Shown: positions 50,277-58,572, numbered from the stretch's first letter. The stretch is DNA of 64,000 nt from Stutzerimonas stutzeri (GCF_024448715.1 NZ_JAMOHZ010000003.1:514391-578390), one strand, 5' to 3'. Notes: a model not told the origin generated them from the sequence alone. Numbers and translations: made by a program.

Positions 50277-50716
50277 GATGTGTGCCCCCTGACGGCTTCT
50301 TTATCCTTGTTGACCGAATGGATGGTGCGCTCAGGCTTGAATGACGACGCCTGGAATTTCTTCTTGCCGGCGGACACCATGATCAAGCCGATTACCACCA
50401 CTACGGCACCGACGATCAGCGCGGCGAGCCAGGGCGCCATGACGTTGCTAAGGCCATACACGGCGGACATCAGCAAAATGATGAACCCGCCGAGCAGTAC
50501 CGCACCGCCCGTCGCGACGCTACCCGCACCTGCCTTGGTGGCGCGAAGGGACTCGCTCAGCTCGGCTTTTGCCAGCGCCAGCTCTTTGGTAATCAAGGAA
50601 GGCACTTCGTGTGTCAGTTGCCTTAGCAAACCACCTACGGAGGTGTCGTTCTCCGCGCGAAATCCAGGCTCAGGCGCGGTCGTTGTGGTAGTTGTCGTTT
50701 TGCGTGCTTCGCTCAT
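50273..50716 (-). CDS. DUF1469/phage-holin superfamily III-like membrane protein
   Basis: Protein of 147 residues: a threonine-rich start (KTTTTTTTAPEP), then the DUF1469 segment VGGLLRQLTHEVPSLITKELALAKAELSES, and two membrane helices (GGAVLLGGFIILLMSAVYGLS and WLAALIVGAVVVVIGLIMVSAGKK). The domain is named after actinophage holins, but it is common in chromosomal stress clusters and gives no sign of a prophage here. It overlaps both neighbours by four bases. Confidence 0.83.
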   Translation of the reverse strand: MSEARKTTTTTTTAPEPGFRAENDTSVGGLLRQLTHEVPSLITKELALAKAELSESLRATKAGAGSVATGGAVLLGGFIILLMSAVYGLSNVMAPWLAALIVGAVVVVIGLIMVSAGKKKFQASSFKPERTIHSVNKDKEAVRGHTS

Positions 50717-51642
50717 GGGAAAAGCCCTCCGTCAGTACCTTTGCCGTCGCGGCCGGTATTAGAGCCAACACCGGATGTCGAATGGGTGCCTATGCCCAGA
50801 CCGTTGCTAGTGTTGGCGCCAGCGCCTGAACCGGTCCCGCTCGAACCCAGACCAGTGCCCGCTCCAGTCACCGAACCAGTACCAATGCCGGTTCCAACAC
50901 CAGTACCCGCACCGGTAGTCGATCGGGACGTGCTGGTTGCAGAGGAGACGCCTGCATTGCTGATACTGCCAATGGCTCCAGGCTCGCCGGTGCTCAAGCG
51001 ATCATTGAGTTCACTCTGATCGGAGAAATTGTCATCGTGAGACGAGCCATACTGACTGCCCGACGATGAAAACGAAGTGGAATTTTCGCGATGGCCATAT
51101 TCGTCCCGCGTGGCGCGCTTGCCGGACGCACGGGCAAAGCGAGTCAGCCCGAAGCCTAGAGCGATGCTGCCGGTAATGAACAGGGCCGGATTGTTCCGCG
51201 CTAGTCGATTCACGTCCTGCAACAATTCATCCACGCTTTTGCCGCGTAGGCTGTCGGAGAACTGAACCATATTCTGGGCCATGTCAGAAACGTAATTGGA
51301 CAAGCCCAAACGATCCTGACCTTCCAGTTCCTGAGCGGCGGCTTTGGCGCTCTGAGCGACCTTCTCGATCTCGTCGGCAGCCGTTTCTCGATACCCCTCG
51401 AGCTGACTCTTGCCCTGAGTCTTCACCTGATCCGCTGCCTGTCTGGCTTTGGCCTTGACGTCTTCAGTAGCTTCAGTAGCGTGCCCAACAGAGCCCGAGG
51501 CATTCTGGCTGGTGCCGGTGCTCGAGGACTGGCTGGTGCTAGAACTAGGTGTAGCATTCATCGAACTGGCGGTATTGGTGGTGCCGGGGTCGGTCTTGGG
51601 TAGGCCACCGTAACCAGTAATTTCTTCGTCGGGTGTAGTCAT
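50713..51642 (-). CDS. Membrane-anchored stress-type protein with Gly/Ser/Thr-rich tail
   Basis: Protein of 309 residues resembling 'nutrient deprivation-induced' proteins. N-terminal third is Ser/Thr-rich and disordered, the middle a charged coiled helix (KAKARQAADQVKTQGKSQLEGYRETAADEIEKVAQ) and a hydrophobic segment NPALFITGSIALGFGLTRFA, then a 110-residue low-complexity tail rich in G, S and T. The ATG at 51642 has AAGGTGA six bases upstream; a GTG three codons upstream is inside that site. First gene of the operon. Confidence 0.78.
   Translation of the reverse strand: MTTPDEEITGYGGLPKTDPGTTNTASSMNATPSSSTSQSSSTGTSQNASGSVGHATEATEDVKAKARQAADQVKTQGKSQLEGYRETAADEIEKVAQSAKAAAQELEGQDRLGLSNYVSDMAQNMVQFSDSLRGKSVDELLQDVNRLARNNPALFITGSIALGFGLTRFARASGKRATRDEYGHRENSTSFSSSGSQYGSSHDDNFSDQSELNDRLSTGEPGAIGSISNAGVSSATSTSRSTTGAGTGVGTGIGTGSVTGAGTGLGSSGTGSGAGANTSNGLGIGTHSTSGVGSNTGRDGKGTDGGLFP
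50741..50922. repeat. Low-complexity Gly-Thr/Ser coding repeat
   Basis: Degenerate tandem units of GT-x-GT/GA-GT (protein GTGVGTGIGTGSVTGAGTGL) encode the C-terminal tail of the gene above. On DNA it is an imperfect repeat with period near six to twelve bases, prone to slippage. Confidence 0.7.
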
Positions 51643-52036
51643 TTGATTCACCTTTTATATGGCTTGGCCGGAAGACCACGGTCCGTAGGAACACAGCAAC
51701 TGCGGTGAGCCGCGAACTGCGTAATTTCGGTGCGCACATATAAGGTGACCGGGCGGTCTTTTCTGAGTTCCGTCGAGTTTGTTTAGCTCCACAGCAGCAA
51801 GGGCAACTACGACAAAGACTTTAAGAATGCATATCAAATCCGCAGAATTACTGGCCCTCTGCCCAATTAGCGTGCCAAGCCGCGTATTCCTTGCCTTTCA
51901 GCGATACCTCAGCGCTAACAAGCAGAACATCGCTCATTTAGAAGCCGCTTCGCTTATATAGAAGATAGGAAAAATCGCTTGAATCGCTGACCGAGCTGCT
52001 GCACCAAGAGCCGACGAACTGTAACCCGAACGGGAA
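51643..52036. other. Intergenic region between the stress operon and the acyltransferase gene
   Basis: About 390 bases without a supported gene. It should contain the promoter of the leftward stress operon and the end of the acyltransferase transcript. I see no strong terminator or conserved box; a small frame starting at 51827 has no ribosome site and unlike codon use. Confidence 0.5.
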
Positions 52037-53320
52037 TCACGGGTGAGTGCATCTCCCGTCCCGGGGCGAGCTATGCTGCGCGGCAATGGCTACGGGTTTC
52101 TGCCCACGCCTGGACAGAAGCCAATTCTTCGTCGGCGTCACTATCCGCTCCTGGAATAGGACGCTCAGCCACACAGTCAACCCAACCAGAACGGGGTAAT
52201 AGATCAATTTGATTTCATAATCTTTTGCCGCTGCCACGCATGCCGACGCATCGGTGAGGCATAGCTGGAAGTCGATTGCCGTGAGCATTTCAAAGCGGCG
52301 AAAAAGAATGAATAACGGTAAGTGCAACGCAAAAATAGACAACGAAGCAGCGCCGAGACGTTCACCTAGCCTCAGCCAGAATGGGCTTTTCGGCCTCCAT
52401 TGACCTGAACAGACGATGAGAAGCATCAGCGCAACGGGAAGCAAGGCACCGTTGCGAAGGAGCGGAAACCAGAAGATACCGCCATACAGATTCAAATACG
52501 CAGAGGCAGCGATTGCCAAAGCGATCAGGACAATTAGTCCGACCTTTAAACCAGGACCGAACACTACGCCGTTCTGCCGATACTGCTTGAATAATGAATA
52601 GGCCACCACACCCGCCAGAAAGGTCGGCAGCTGCAACGGCGGCATGCGATGCAATAAACCCATCGGAATATCTTTAAAGTAGCTGGAAGTAGCGATCACA
52701 TACAACGCCGGGGCCGCCGCCAGCATGATCAGCCCGAGTAAAACCAGCCACTTGTATTTGGCTTTGACAAGCATCGGCCCAAGCACTGGAAAGGTCAGGT
52801 AGAAAAACATAAGCGCAGAGATGGACCACGCCGGGCCATTATAGGTAACGAATAGCGGATTCCAGGCTTGCAATAATGTAATGTTCAGAAACCCATTAAT
52901 CCAGACTTCCACGGTGGACATCGGATATTCGAGCCGCTCGGGGTCGAACCTCTCCAAGAGATCATTTACCCGATAAGCCGTGGCCAGACTGGTATTGCTA
53001 TCAACGAGACTGGTCACCGCCACTAGGCTTATAGCAAACACCATCGTGAAGATATGAATCGGATATAGATTGGCGAAACGCTTATAAAGAAAAGAGCGCG
53101 ACGGCTCACGCATCCGATCGTTGGCGAGATAAACATGTGTTAGCAAGAATCCGGACAGTGCGAAGAATGCGGTAGTTGAGAAAAAGCCCAGTTCGACAAA
53201 AGGCCTGATCAACGGCATATCGGCGTAAGCCGGGTAAAAAGGCAAAGTGTGATAAACCAATAAATACATTGCCAAACCGAATCGATACCACTCCAATCCG
53301 AAAAACTTCTGTCGCTCCAT
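52037..53320 (-). CDS. Acyltransferase 3 family protein (OafA/YrhL-like)
   Basis: Integral membrane O-acyltransferase of 427 residues with about ten helices. LEWYRFGLAMYLLVYHTLPF carries the R-x10-H motif of the family, and FFALSGFLLTHVYL matches the next conserved segment. Such enzymes add acetyl or other acyl groups to surface polysaccharides at the periplasmic side. Lower GC content and AT-rich codons compared with regions 1-4 suggest horizontal acquisition. GGGGAG precedes the ATG. Confidence 0.87.
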   Translation of the reverse strand: MERQKFFGLEWYRFGLAMYLLVYHTLPFYPAYADMPLIRPFVELGFFSTTAFFALSGFLLTHVYLANDRMREPSRSFLYKRFANLYPIHIFTMVFAISLVAVTSLVDSNTSLATAYRVNDLLERFDPERLEYPMSTVEVWINGFLNITLLQAWNPLFVTYNGPAWSISALMFFYLTFPVLGPMLVKAKYKWLVLLGLIMLAAAPALYVIATSSYFKDIPMGLLHRMPPLQLPTFLAGVVAYSLFKQYRQNGVVFGPGLKVGLIVLIALAIAASAYLNLYGGIFWFPLLRNGALLPVALMLLIVCSGQWRPKSPFWLRLGERLGAASLSIFALHLPLFILFRRFEMLTAIDFQLCLTDASACVAAAKDYEIKLIYYPVLVGLTVWLSVLFQERIVTPTKNWLLSRRGQKPVAIAAQHSSPRDGRCTHP

Positions 53321-53399
53321 CAGACTCCCCTGTCAATTATGCGTTGGACATTAGAGGTTCCACGCATGGCGTATCGATTAGTCCGGCTCGTCTATCGCA

Positions 53400-53418
53400 C
53401 TCAGGGGAGGCCCCTGAG
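53400..53418 (-). terminator. Hairpin after the flippase gene
   Basis: Perfect 8-bp inverted repeat CTCAGGGG/CCCCTGAG with a three-base loop lies ten bases after the flippase stop at 53429. No T-run follows on the minus strand, so it may weaken rather than stop transcription into the acyltransferase gene. Confidence 0.5.
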
Positions 53419-53428
53419 CGCGACGATG

Positions 53429-54742
53429 TCAAGCAGGCTCGTGCTGTATCGGAAGCTGGTTGCCAGGGCTATCCCCGTCCGGCTTGCGCTGTATTCGTTT
53501 GAACTGCACATAGAGCAGTATGTTTTTAAGCGACAAAGCCAGAGCGGTGGCAAAGCAGGCGCCATTCACTCCGTATCGTGGAATCAAAAACAAGTTTAGA
53601 ACCAGATTGAGCACAGCGGCGGCCATATTGTTGTGCAGATATTGGCGATGGTGCCCGGTCATTGTCATGAAGATGCATAAGGGCCCGGCCGCCAGGACGA
53701 AGAAATACCCTGTCGCCAATACCAGCAAGGGGAAAGCTCCTTCCTCCCGGTATGGCTCACCAAAGACCATCAAGATGTAGTCGTGCAACAAAAACATTGC
53801 GGCAAGAATGACGACTGCCAAGCCGAGCATTACCTTCGAATATTTATTAACGATGGAGAATGCACCGGCATAGTCCCGGCGGGACCACCGTCTAGCGATG
53901 CCGGGAGCAATGGTTCCGTTGATGATAAATAACAGGGTGGTGGATAGCGCGGTCACTTTCGCACAGATGTAATAAATGCTGACTTCACCAGCCGAACGGA
54001 TCAGACCCAACAGCACCGTATCGGAGAGTTCGATTACGCTGTTGGTCACCGCGATGAGCATTAGGGGCAGGCATAACACCAACATTTCTTTCCAGCCTAC
54101 TGCGCTGGCGCCCGCCACTTTCGGCAGGCTCATCCTGGCCCGACTAACCGAGCCGAGCATGCCAAGCAAATAGCTGACCGCAAAACAGGCGACTACTGTG
54201 TTCAGCTCACTGCCGGTGACCCAAACCAATATGAGCGTCAAACCCGGCTGAAAACCGGTTTGCCAGAACAATCCTTCGCTGGTTCTTTCCTTCGCCTTGA
54301 GCGTTTCGCTCGATATGTGGGTCAGCGAAATGCACAACGCTGCCGAAGCGAAAAGTATCGCCGACAGCTGAAAGTGAGACTCTGTAGTTTTGGAGAAATA
54401 AACCACTACCAAGCCAATCAGAATCGCCGGAACATTCGCAAGGAAGGCCAGCGTCAGCGACCGATCGAAATAACTGCGCTGCCGACCTTCTTGCAAAGAG
54501 GCAATATTTTTCAGGCACGCAACATCCAGGCCCAACCGGGAAACCAGCGAAACGAAGGTGCCCAGCGCGACGCAGAAAAAAATCGTGCCTGCGAGGTCCG
54601 GAACTAATAGTCGAGCCAGCAGGATATTGAGGCCGAGCATAGCGCCCGAGCCGCTGCCCTTGGTTATGACCAGCCGCGCATAGCGGACAAGTTCGGCTTT
54701 CATTCCTGGCTCGGGGGCATCCGTTGCGTGTACCGATTTCAT
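53429..54742 (-). CDS. Wzx-like oligosaccharide flippase
   Basis: MATE/MVF-superfamily lipid-linked oligosaccharide flippase of 437 residues with 12-14 helices. The first helices lie in LVITKGSGSGAMLGLNILLARLLVPDLAGTIFF, and the C-terminal half has NNMAAAVLNLVLNLFLIPRYGVNGACFATALALSLKN, typical of Wzx. It would turn undecaprenyl-linked repeat units to the periplasm. GAGGAG precedes the ATG. It partners the Wzy-like polymerase at 62.4-63.7 kb. Confidence 0.87.
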   Translation of the reverse strand: MKSVHATDAPEPGMKAELVRYARLVITKGSGSGAMLGLNILLARLLVPDLAGTIFFCVALGTFVSLVSRLGLDVACLKNIASLQEGRQRSYFDRSLTLAFLANVPAILIGLVVVYFSKTTESHFQLSAILFASAALCISLTHISSETLKAKERTSEGLFWQTGFQPGLTLILVWVTGSELNTVVACFAVSYLLGMLGSVSRARMSLPKVAGASAVGWKEMLVLCLPLMLIAVTNSVIELSDTVLLGLIRSAGEVSIYYICAKVTALSTTLLFIINGTIAPGIARRWSRRDYAGAFSIVNKYSKVMLGLAVVILAAMFLLHDYILMVFGEPYREEGAFPLLVLATGYFFVLAAGPLCIFMTMTGHHRQYLHNNMAAAVLNLVLNLFLIPRYGVNGACFATALALSLKNILLYVQFKRIQRKPDGDSPGNQLPIQHEPA

Positions 54743-55055
54743 TGATTCTCCTCAAGCCAAGCACGCTGGGATTACCGACGTTGTCATGGACGGTTAAGCA
54801 CCCCAAAAAGAACGTCAGCTGCGGGGAAAGTTCCTCTCCGCCAGAAAGCAGGACCGGACGAACCGCAGCCGATGCCATCGGCGATGGTAGGAAAATTGTC
54901 GCCGTTTCCAGCCGGCCTCGCCTACGTTTCAACGACCTGAACGCTGGAGACACCGCACCTTGCGTTGCAAAAAAAAAACGCCCCGAACCAGTCGGGGCGT
55001 TTTTTAGTTCTGCCGGGCTAATCCCTAGCAGTGCTTATCGCTGTCGGCTGTCGAC
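54743..55055. other. Intergenic region between GH5 and flippase genes
   Basis: This 313-base stretch holds the bidirectional terminator at 54970-55007, which separates the GH5 transcript from the flippase gene, so the flippase must have its own promoter in the left two-thirds. No other feature is evident. Confidence 0.55.
54970..55007. terminator. Strong bidirectional intrinsic terminator
   Basis: AACGCCCCGA pairs with TCGGGGCGTT around a five-base loop; ten A precede it on the left and six T follow on the right. It lies about 50 bases downstream of the GH5 stop at 55056. Confidence 0.93.
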
Positions 55056-57182
55056 TTACATCGGGCCGATGGTGCTGCAGGTCTTCTTCGTAGCTGCGTG
55101 CTTCTGCAAAACCGGCAGTTGCGGACGAGCCTTGTTGGTCGAAACGTCCAGCGCCATGTGGTTGTCGCCCCACCATGGACCGGCCGCCCAGTAAGTGCTC
55201 GGAATGCAGTTCTGTTGCAGGTAAGCCAGCAGTTTGTCCGTGGCGACTACAGCCGACGGGGCGTAATCCGAAATACCGTGCTCACCGAGGTAGCCGCGCA
55301 GATTGTTCTTTTTCAGCCACTCGACCCACGGTTTGACGCGATTTACGCCCAGCATCGGATCGAAGGTTTCAGCGCGATTGGTGTAGGTACCCGAATGATC
55401 CTTGTCGAGATACTGATGCGCTTCGAACACCAGGTTGTTTTTCGGGTCACGCATCCACGGATCGCTAATCAGCTGGCTGTTGAACTGCTCCCAGAAGAAA
55501 GCGTTCGAGAAGCGATCACCGGCCACCATGATCCACTTGGATGAATCAACGGTACGGATTGCCTGAGCAGCTTCCAGAGCGGTCTTAGGCCACAGACCAT
55601 TGCTGGTGTTATACGGCTCGTTCATCAAACCATAGCCATACATGGCAGGGTGCTTCGATACTGCTTGAGCCAGACGACGCCAAGTAGCGGAGAACTGCGC
55701 GCGCGGGACCTCAGGCGAGTTGATGAGCTTTCCGTAGTAGCGGTAGTAGTTGTGCATATCAAGAATGACCTTGATGCCGTACTTCTGAGCGTAATCCAAC
55801 GACTGCTTGATACGTGCCAGCTCCGCGGCGTTCAGCTCGGTGCCGAGTTTCGGCTGGATCCGCTCCCAGAGGAAGCCCAGGCGCACCAGTTTGAAGCCCA
55901 ACTCGCTATGACGCTTATAGTAAGACTCGTCAGCATAGGTGTAATTCTTGTTGAACAGACCCGGGACGTTCGACGGATCGAACACACCGGAACCGAAGTT
56001 CACACCAACCAGGTCGATACCGCTGCCGTCGCTGACCACAGGAGTGGTGGGCGCCGGAGCCGGGGCCGGTGTCGGAGCAGGTGTCGGCGCTGGCGTGGTG
56101 GTCGCAGGAGGCGTCGTAGCAGTGTTGCCGGAAACCACGCTGATGGTTTTCGGATAACCAACGGCGCTGCCCGACAGCGCAGTGCCACTCAGCATGACAG
56201 AGAGATGCGCACCCACGTCATAGACGGCAGTAACCTTGCGTACCTGACCGTCCGCCAGTTTCACCGATGCACCGGTAACGAACGCTGCCTTGTTGTTGGT
56301 GGTGTCCGGGATCGAGAAACCTGCCGCCTTGCGGTAGATACCGTTGTCCCAGTCAGCGCTGGTGAAGCTGTTCATAGCGGCAGTGTAAGTGCTGCTAGGC
56401 ACACTCGGTGCCGGTGCCGGTGCCGGAGCAGGCTTAGCGGTTGTCGGACCGGTGGTAGTGCCGGTGCTGGACCCCACACTAACAGTGTTCGGATAACCAA
56501 CGGCGCTGGCAGACAACGCCGAGCCCCCCATCATGATCGAAAGGTGCGCGCCCGCGTCATAGACGGCGGTAACTTTGCGTACCTGGCCGTCAGCCAATTT
56601 CACCGACGCACCGACAGCGAACGCGGCCTTGTTGGCGGCGGTATCGGGGATCGAGAAACCGGGCGACTTGCGGTAGATGCCTTTATCCCAATCCGAGCTG
56701 GTGAAGTCATTCAATTTGACGGTGTAGCTGCTGCTGGGTGCAGTCGGAGCCGGAGCCGGAGCGGCTGTGGCCGGGGCCTCCACCGCGCTGACAACGGTGC
56801 TGACCTTGTGCGGTGCGCCGACCTTGGCGCCATCGAGCAGGCCGCCAGCGACATAGACGCTGATGTTTTTACCGACGACATAAACCTTGCTGATCTTGCG
56901 CACTTGGCCATCAGCAAATTTGATCTCTACGCCCGGCTTGAAGGCGGCGATCGCGGCAGAACTTGCCGGGGCCGAAAAACCTGCAGTCCGGCGCCAGACA
57001 CCATTGAGGAAATCGTTACTGGTGAACTTGTTGATTGAAGACGTGAAGGCGGTGGCCGAGGAGGCACTTACCGTAATGGCGGCAGCCGCTTGGCCGCTAA
57101 TGGCGACGGAGCTAAATACTGCAGCGAGAGCGATGGAGCGAACAAGTGCCTTGGGGGCACCAGCAAATACATTGATAGACAT
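55056..57182 (-). CDS. Secreted GH5-type glycosidase with three N-terminal repeat modules
   Basis: Protein of 708 residues. A signal peptide (residues 1-35, ending QAAAA) is followed by three homologous modules of about 78 residues (52-129, 159-236, 272-349) joined by Pro/Ala/Thr linkers, the last being a PT-repeat at 352-385. A GH5-like (cellulase clan) catalytic domain spans 388-708. The probable acid/base is E522 in GYGLMNEP and the nucleophile E634 in YLGEHGIS; DMHNYYRY and VFEAHQYLD are typical active-site strands. The end, with C702 in TCSTIGPM, resembles that of the second GH5 protein. It probably trims or degrades the polymer of this locus in the periplasm or at the surface. The repeats match no module I know. 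Confidence 0.88.
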   Translation of the reverse strand: MSINVFAGAPKALVRSIALAAVFSSVAISGQAAAAITVSASSATAFTSSINKFTSNDFLNGVWRRTAGFSAPASSAAIAAFKPGVEIKFADGQVRKISKVYVVGKNISVYVAGGLLDGAKVGAPHKVSTVVSAVEAPATAAPAPAPTAPSSSYTVKLNDFTSSDWDKGIYRKSPGFSIPDTAANKAAFAVGASVKLADGQVRKVTAVYDAGAHLSIMMGGSALSASAVGYPNTVSVGSSTGTTTGPTTAKPAPAPAPAPSVPSSTYTAAMNSFTSADWDNGIYRKAAGFSIPDTTNNKAAFVTGASVKLADGQVRKVTAVYDVGAHLSVMLSGTALSGSAVGYPKTISVVSGNTATTPPATTTPAPTPAPTPAPAPAPTTPVVSDGSGIDLVGVNFGSGVFDPSNVPGLFNKNYTYADESYYKRHSELGFKLVRLGFLWERIQPKLGTELNAAELARIKQSLDYAQKYGIKVILDMHNYYRYYGKLINSPEVPRAQFSATWRRLAQAVSKHPAMYGYGLMNEPYNTSNGLWPKTALEAAQAIRTVDSSKWIMVAGDRFSNAFFWEQFNSQLISDPWMRDPKNNLVFEAHQYLDKDHSGTYTNRAETFDPMLGVNRVKPWVEWLKKNNLRGYLGEHGISDYAPSAVVATDKLLAYLQQNCIPSTYWAAGPWWGDNHMALDVSTNKARPQLPVLQKHAATKKTCSTIGPM
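56136..56369 (-). repeat. Third copy of the ~78-residue module in the GH5 protein
   Basis: Codes for residues 272-349, from NSFTSADWDNGIYRKAAGF through the KLADGQVRKVTAVYD core to VGYPKTIS. It is most similar to the second copy. Confidence 0.85.
56475..56708 (-). repeat. Second copy of the ~78-residue module in the GH5 protein
   Basis: Codes for residues 159-236, from NDFTSSDWDKGIYRKSPGF through KLADGQVRKVTAVYDAGAH to VGYPNTVS. The near-identical core with copy three indicates recent duplication. Confidence 0.85.
56796..57029 (-). repeat. First copy of the ~78-residue module in the GH5 protein
   Basis: Codes for residues 52-129, from NKFTSNDFLNGVWRRTAGF through KFADGQVRKISKVYVVGKN to VGAPHKVS. 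It is the most divergent copy, with the same pattern of aromatic, glycine and valine positions. Confidence 0.82.
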
Positions 57183-57699
57183 TCAGTCTCTCCGGAACTT
57201 AATACTTCAAAAGGCCGAAGCCTTTAAAAAAGAGGCGGGAGTTAATTAAGTCGTACAGGCGCTTACTGGGCAGATGTTTCACTACGCGCAACCGGACGAA
57301 CCGCTTGGCAAAGGACGCCGGATTACCTTGGTGGGGAACCCGGCAATCCGTTGCGTGGCGGCTTTATAATAGGTTTTAAAAAGAACTCAAAATTTTTTTG
57401 ACGGGCTTTGAACGTCAATCCACCGCCACGATTTTGACCGGCCATTAACGCGCTATTAGTACATGGCTTTTTGATATTGCCTTTGATAGTGATTAAACCG
57501 CTTTAAATCGTTCCGATGCTCGCTGATTCAGCGTCAGTTTTTTGAATAGCAAGCCTCGGCAACTTAAGTTTTTCCTATAGCGTTGTCCGACGAACGGACA
57601 CAACGAGACGCTCTTATTTTCGGTCGGCTTATCAGAGCGAAGGAATATTTCCGCTGGGTTATTCGCGAAATGAACCCACCATCAGCAACCGGAGCAACC
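57183..57699. other. AT-rich intergenic region between GH5 and DUF2945 genes
   Basis: This 517-base stretch is clearly richer in A and T than its surroundings. It contains the 5' leader hairpin of the GH5 gene (57210-57225), a TATAAT at 57365-57370 (plus strand) without a good -35, poly-A and poly-T tracts near 57390-57400, and several imperfect dyads. I see no coding frame. It should hold the divergent promoters of the GH5 gene and of DUF2945-DUF488 and looks like DNA that a xenogeneic silencer such as MvaT could bind. Confidence 0.55.
57210..57225 (-). promoter_or_regulatory. UUCG-tetraloop hairpin in the GH5 leader
   Basis: On the minus strand AAAGGC-TTCG-GCCTTT forms a stable six-pair stem with a UUCG loop followed by TTGAAG. 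It stands about 28 bases before the start codon, with GGAG between, so it could influence translation or act as a weak attenuator. Confidence 0.5.
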
Positions 57700-57915
57700 A
57701 TGACGCAATCCACATTCAAGGTCGGTGATCACGTCCGCTGGAATTCAGAAGCAGGCCATGTGACGGGTCATGTCACCAAGGTGCATACCCAAGACACCGA
57801 CTACAAAGGGCACACGCGACGAGCCAGCCCGGAGGAGCCCCAATATGAAATTCAAAGCGACAAGACGGACCACGTGGCGATGCACAAGGGCAGCGCGTTG
57901 ACCAAGGTCAAGTGA
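57700..57915 (+). CDS. DUF2945 (hypervirulence-associated TUDOR-like) protein
   Basis: Protein of 71 residues, MTQSTFKVGDHVRWNSEAGHVTGHVTKVHTQDTDYKGHTRRASPEEPQYEIQSDKTDHVAMHKGSALTKV, matching the small DUF2945 beta-barrel family. GGAG lies five bases before the ATG at 57700, which decides the start. The next gene begins three bases after the stop. Function unknown; in plasmids and chromosomes it often accompanies DUF488. Confidence 0.87.
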   Translation: MTQSTFKVGDHVRWNSEAGHVTGHVTKVHTQDTDYKGHTRRASPEEPQYEIQSDKTDHVAMHKGSALTKVK

Positions 57916-57918
57916 CCC

Positions 57919-58485
57919 ATGGCGCTGCCACCGATCTGGACAGTCGGCCACTCCACACGTACCTCAGAGGCGTTTATCGCCTTGCTAAGGCACTACGGCA
58001 TCGAGGCGGTTGCCGATGTTCGTCGTTTTCCGGGGTCGAGGCGCTTGCCTCAGTTCATGTCGGCGAATCTCGAAACCGCGCTCGCAAAGAACGGGATCGC
58101 CTATGAGTGGATCGAGGAACTTGGCGGGCGCCGCCGAGCCTCTCCAGGACCGAGCAAGAGCGCCTGGCGCAACACGTCCTTCCGCGGCTATGCCGAACAT
58201 CTAAAGACGGACGAATTTGCCAGCGGACTGCAACGACTTTTGCTTCTGGCAGGGGAGCAACCGACCGCAATGATGTGCGCGGAAGTGCTTTGGTGGCGGT
58301 GCCATCGCTCTATGGTGTCGGATGTGCTGAAGTTGCGCGGCATCGAAGTACTGCACATTCAGGACGAGCAGCGGCTGACGCTGCATCCCTACACCTCGCC
58401 TGCGCGGCTGGAGGATGGTGAGCTGACGTATGTCGAGGGCGTGGGAGAGGCTCTGAAGACAAACGGGCCAGACACAACCTACTGA
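57919..58485 (+). CDS. DUF488 family protein
   Basis: Protein of 188 residues with the DUF488 signatures WTVGHSTRTSEAFIALLRHYGIEAVADVRRFPGSRRLPQF and MCAEVLWWRCHRSMVSDVL. The conserved cysteine in CAE and the CHR motif suggest redox or metal binding. Start codon is three bases after the DUF2945 stop, so the two form an operon. It has no evident link to polysaccharide synthesis although it stands within that locus on the opposite strand. Confidence 0.88.
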   Translation: MALPPIWTVGHSTRTSEAFIALLRHYGIEAVADVRRFPGSRRLPQFMSANLETALAKNGIAYEWIEELGGRRRASPGPSKSAWRNTSFRGYAEHLKTDEFASGLQRLLLLAGEQPTAMMCAEVLWWRCHRSMVSDVLKLRGIEVLHIQDEQRLTLHPYTSPARLEDGELTYVEGVGEALKTNGPDTTY

Positions 58486-58572
58486 CATGGCTGGTAGAAG
58501 GTTAGCCGACTGCCTTGGTCTATCCTGCTCTGCCGCCGACGCTTTCGCCGTGCGGCAAAGAACGAGAGCTGA

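Noticed and set aside
50273..50716. Holin-like domain as a sign of a prophage
   Set aside because: DUF1469 is a common chromosomal domain in stress clusters; no other phage gene is present.
50741..50922. CRISPR-like or satellite repeat
   Set aside because: The repeat units are short, degenerate and in frame with a protein tail; no spacers.
51827..51961. Small plus-strand frame in the intergenic region left of the acyltransferase
   Set aside because: No ribosome site and no recognisable sequence; codon use is unlike neighbours.
55650..57038. Long plus-strand open frame opposite the GH5 gene
   Set aside because: It mirrors the repeats of the real gene; composition is Arg/Gly-rich antisense, has no ribosome site and crosses the catalytic domain.
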